Part shown: piece after piece, positions 6,862 through 8,034 of the stretch
How the letters are laid out: each line of letters starts with the position of its first letter
Numbering within the stretch: position 1 is the first letter of the stretch
From: JBBQNY01 sp038330365
GTDB taxonomy: Bacteria > Pseudomonadota > Gammaproteobacteria > Xanthomonadales > Ahniellaceae
Direction: 5' to 3'
Assembly (NCBI GenBank): GCA_038330365.1
Contig: JBBQNY010000127.1
Coordinates: forward strand, 1 to 8,034
DNA: 8,034 bases
The notes under the pieces: generated by a model
What the model was told of the DNA's origin: nothing
Database searches by the model: none
Seen by the model: only the letters and a program-made list of their open reading frames with translations
Program-made: the position numbers and the translations under genes

Positions 6862-7353
6862 TCAGTGCGCGATGGCGGCAGCCCGATGACCGTAGCTCAG
6901 GACGCGCGTGATTCGCCAGACGCCGGCCTGCTCGCGCCAGATGATGGTGAAGTCAGCCAGACCCTCGCACTTGCCGGAATCAAACTGGCAGAAACGATGG
7001 GTACCCTGTTCGATCGAACCGAAGTCCTTGACGGGAAAAACCCTGATGGTTCCAGGTACGAGCTCACGACTGAATTTTCCGCAGACATGGTTGCGCGTGT
7101 TGGCCAGCATCTCATCGCGGCTCCAGGTGACGCCGCCGGTGTCGTGATAGAACTCGACATCTTCCGCGAACCAGCTCGCATGTTTCTCAAGCTGGGCCGG
7201 ATCGCTGCAATGATTGAACGCATCGAAGACCGCGGCGTCCAGCGTTGCAATGGTTTTCTCCAACGGCTCAGAAACCGGGTCAACTGCGCTCGCCGCGAAG
7301 CCGGGTGTTGCTGCAGCAAGCGCCGCAGCCAGAACCATCGCATGTCCTTTCAA
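6862..7353 (-). CDS. Exported NTF2-like (DUF4440/SnoaL-type) protein
   Basis: This small protein of about 163 residues has an N-terminal signal peptide (AMVLAAALAAATPGFAASA) and a cone-shaped NTF2-like fold, suggested by LEKTIATLDAAVFDAFNHC, ASWFAEDVEFYHDTGGV, a middle TRNHVCGKF and the closing strands ADFTIIWREQAGVWRITRVL. Such domains bind small ligands or act as simple enzymes, and no function can be given here. Four cysteines (49, 91, 122 and 129) could form disulfides after export. The start is uncertain: TTG at 7353 has GGAGAGG six bases upstream and adds a Lys-bearing n-region to the signal peptide, so it is preferred; ATG at 7338 has AAAGGA six bases upstream but no positive charge; a third candidate, TTG at 7368, lacks a ribosome binding site. 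The gene is divergent from the S41-like gene at 7577 and precedes the SEC-C remnant, 131 bases away, on the same strand. Confidence 0.75.
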   Translation of the reverse strand: MKGHAMVLAAALAAATPGFAASAVDPVSEPLEKTIATLDAAVFDAFNHCSDPAQLEKHASWFAEDVEFYHDTGGVTWSRDEMLANTRNHVCGKFSRELVPGTIRVFPVKDFGSIEQGTHRFCQFDSGKCEGLADFTIIWREQAGVWRITRVLSYGHRAAAIAH

Positions 7354-7519
7354 TCCAGTCCTCTCCAACTTCGGTGCAGGAAGTCGAACCCGCTCAACCG
7401 TTCCACAATCTCAGCAGAACACCACGCTGCACGCCACTGCCATGGTGCACGTGGTTTCGGTCTTCGCTGGGCTGTGCGGGCGCCGGCCGACGTAGTTGCT
7501 GGAACCCCGAAGCGTCAAT

Positions 7520-7542
7520 GCGCCGCTGCTACGATGCGGCGC
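7520..7542. promoter_or_regulatory. Inverted repeat upstream of the S41-like gene
   Basis: The perfect 7-base arms GCGCCGC (7520-7526) and GCGGCGC (7536-7542) flank a 9-base loop, TGCTACGAT. The repeat lies 34 bases before the GTG start of the exported S41-like gene, in the 223-base divergent spacer. It could be an operator or a leader hairpin. No clear -35/-10 pair was found beside it. Confidence 0.35.
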
Positions 7543-7576
7543 GGGTGGCGGCTCGGAGCGGAAGAGGAGTTGGGCC

Positions 7577-8034
7577 GTGATTTTCCGGAATCTGGCGTTA
7601 CTTGTGACGTTGAACGTTGTCGCGATTTCCAATTCGTTCGCCGCGCCCATGACCGATGCGACGCATTGGCAGGAAATGGCGCGAACAGACCTGGAGGCAG
7701 TGCATGGATTGATCGTGCACGGCCATCCGGGCGCAATCGACACCGAAAACCCAAGGTTCAATGACTGGGTGCAGCAGGGCTACACGCAAGCCAAGGCCCT
7801 GATCCCGTTTGTCATGAGTTACGACACGGCGATGTCTGTGGTGCGCTTGTACACCACGGGTTTCAAGGACGGCCACCTCGCCTATTCAGATAACGCCCGC
7901 AAGGATGATCCGATCTTCGTCACCGGCTGGAACGTTGTCCGCGAACAGGGAGAATATCGGGTCGCCACGGTGCTTCCCGACTGGCCGACTCCGTTGCCAC
8001 CACAGGGCGCAATCTGGAAGGGCTGCGATGGGCT
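7577..8034 (+). CDS. Exported S41 peptidase-like protein, N-terminal part (runs off the window)
   Basis: At least 152 residues are visible and the frame is still open at the right edge. A GTG start at 7577 has GAGGAG at 7564-7569 seven bases upstream. The N-terminus MIFRNLALLVTLNVVAISNSFA is a signal peptide with probable cleavage near residue 22, so the protein acts in the periplasm or outside the cell. The next part, LEAVHGLIVHGHPGAIDTEN followed by NDWVQQGYTQAKAL and TTGFKDGHLAYS near residues 93-104, resembles the N-terminal region of tail-specific (S41) peptidases, where a DGH segment precedes the core domain. The catalytic Ser/Lys region would lie beyond the window, so activity cannot be judged. 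The gene is divergent from the NTF2-like gene. An exported protein of unrelated function remains possible. Confidence 0.65.
   Translation, partial: MIFRNLALLVTLNVVAISNSFAAPMTDATHWQEMARTDLEAVHGLIVHGHPGAIDTENPRFNDWVQQGYTQAKALIPFVMSYDTAMSVVRLYTTGFKDGHLAYSDNARKDDPIFVTGWNVVREQGEYRVATVLPDWPTPLPPQGAIWKGCDG

Noticed and set aside
6592..7764. 390-codon open frame on the plus strand spanning the SEC-C remnant, the NTF2-like gene and the spacer
   Set aside because: It runs antisense across two recognisable minus-strand genes and a divergent promoter region, and its product has no family features.
1..8034. CRISPR array, tRNA, rRNA or tandem repeat array
   Set aside because: No regularly spaced repeats, no cloverleaf-like sequence and no rRNA signature were seen on either strand by reading.

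Overview
The window is GC-rich and tightly packed with proteobacterial genes. The strongest taxonomic hint is the large TonB-dependent receptor with an IEVTGSR-type N-terminus, together with an orphan TonB and a cyclic-nucleotide-binding/rhodanese fusion. This suggests a gammaproteobacterium near Xanthomonadales, Nevskiales or Steroidobacterales. That placement is an inference from gene style, not a computed result.

Layout from left to right. The C-terminal part of an IS630-family transposase (2-730, +) enters from the left edge. After a 236-base gap comes a short TonB-type energy transducer (967-1641, +). A perfect 32-base palindrome (1666-1697) separates it from a convergent gene (1717-2781, -) that encodes two cyclic-nucleotide-binding domains followed by a rhodanese domain. 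A 199-base divergent spacer leads to a 967-residue TonB-dependent outer-membrane receptor (2981-5884, +), which ends in a textbook intrinsic terminator (5910-5937).

The right third holds a minus-strand series: a small secreted NTF2-like protein (7353-6862), a broken SEC-C zinc-motif gene (6730-6494), a 12-bp-arm hairpin (6456-6485), and a glutaredoxin-dependent arsenate reductase arsC (6400-6017). A divergent exported protein that resembles the N-terminal part of an S41-type peptidase (7577 onward, +) runs off the right edge.

How the genes fit together. TonB and the receptor belong to the same process, TonB-driven uptake across the outer membrane, but no ExbB or ExbD is present. ArsC stands without arsR or an efflux gene. 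The most notable observation is the SEC-C gene. It is missed by ordinary ORF calling because three single-base shifts, each in a homopolymer run, break the frame. Removing one base from each run restores a clean 77-residue protein with its own ribosome binding site and stop codon. Nothing in the window convincingly looks like a new defence or mobile system beyond this.
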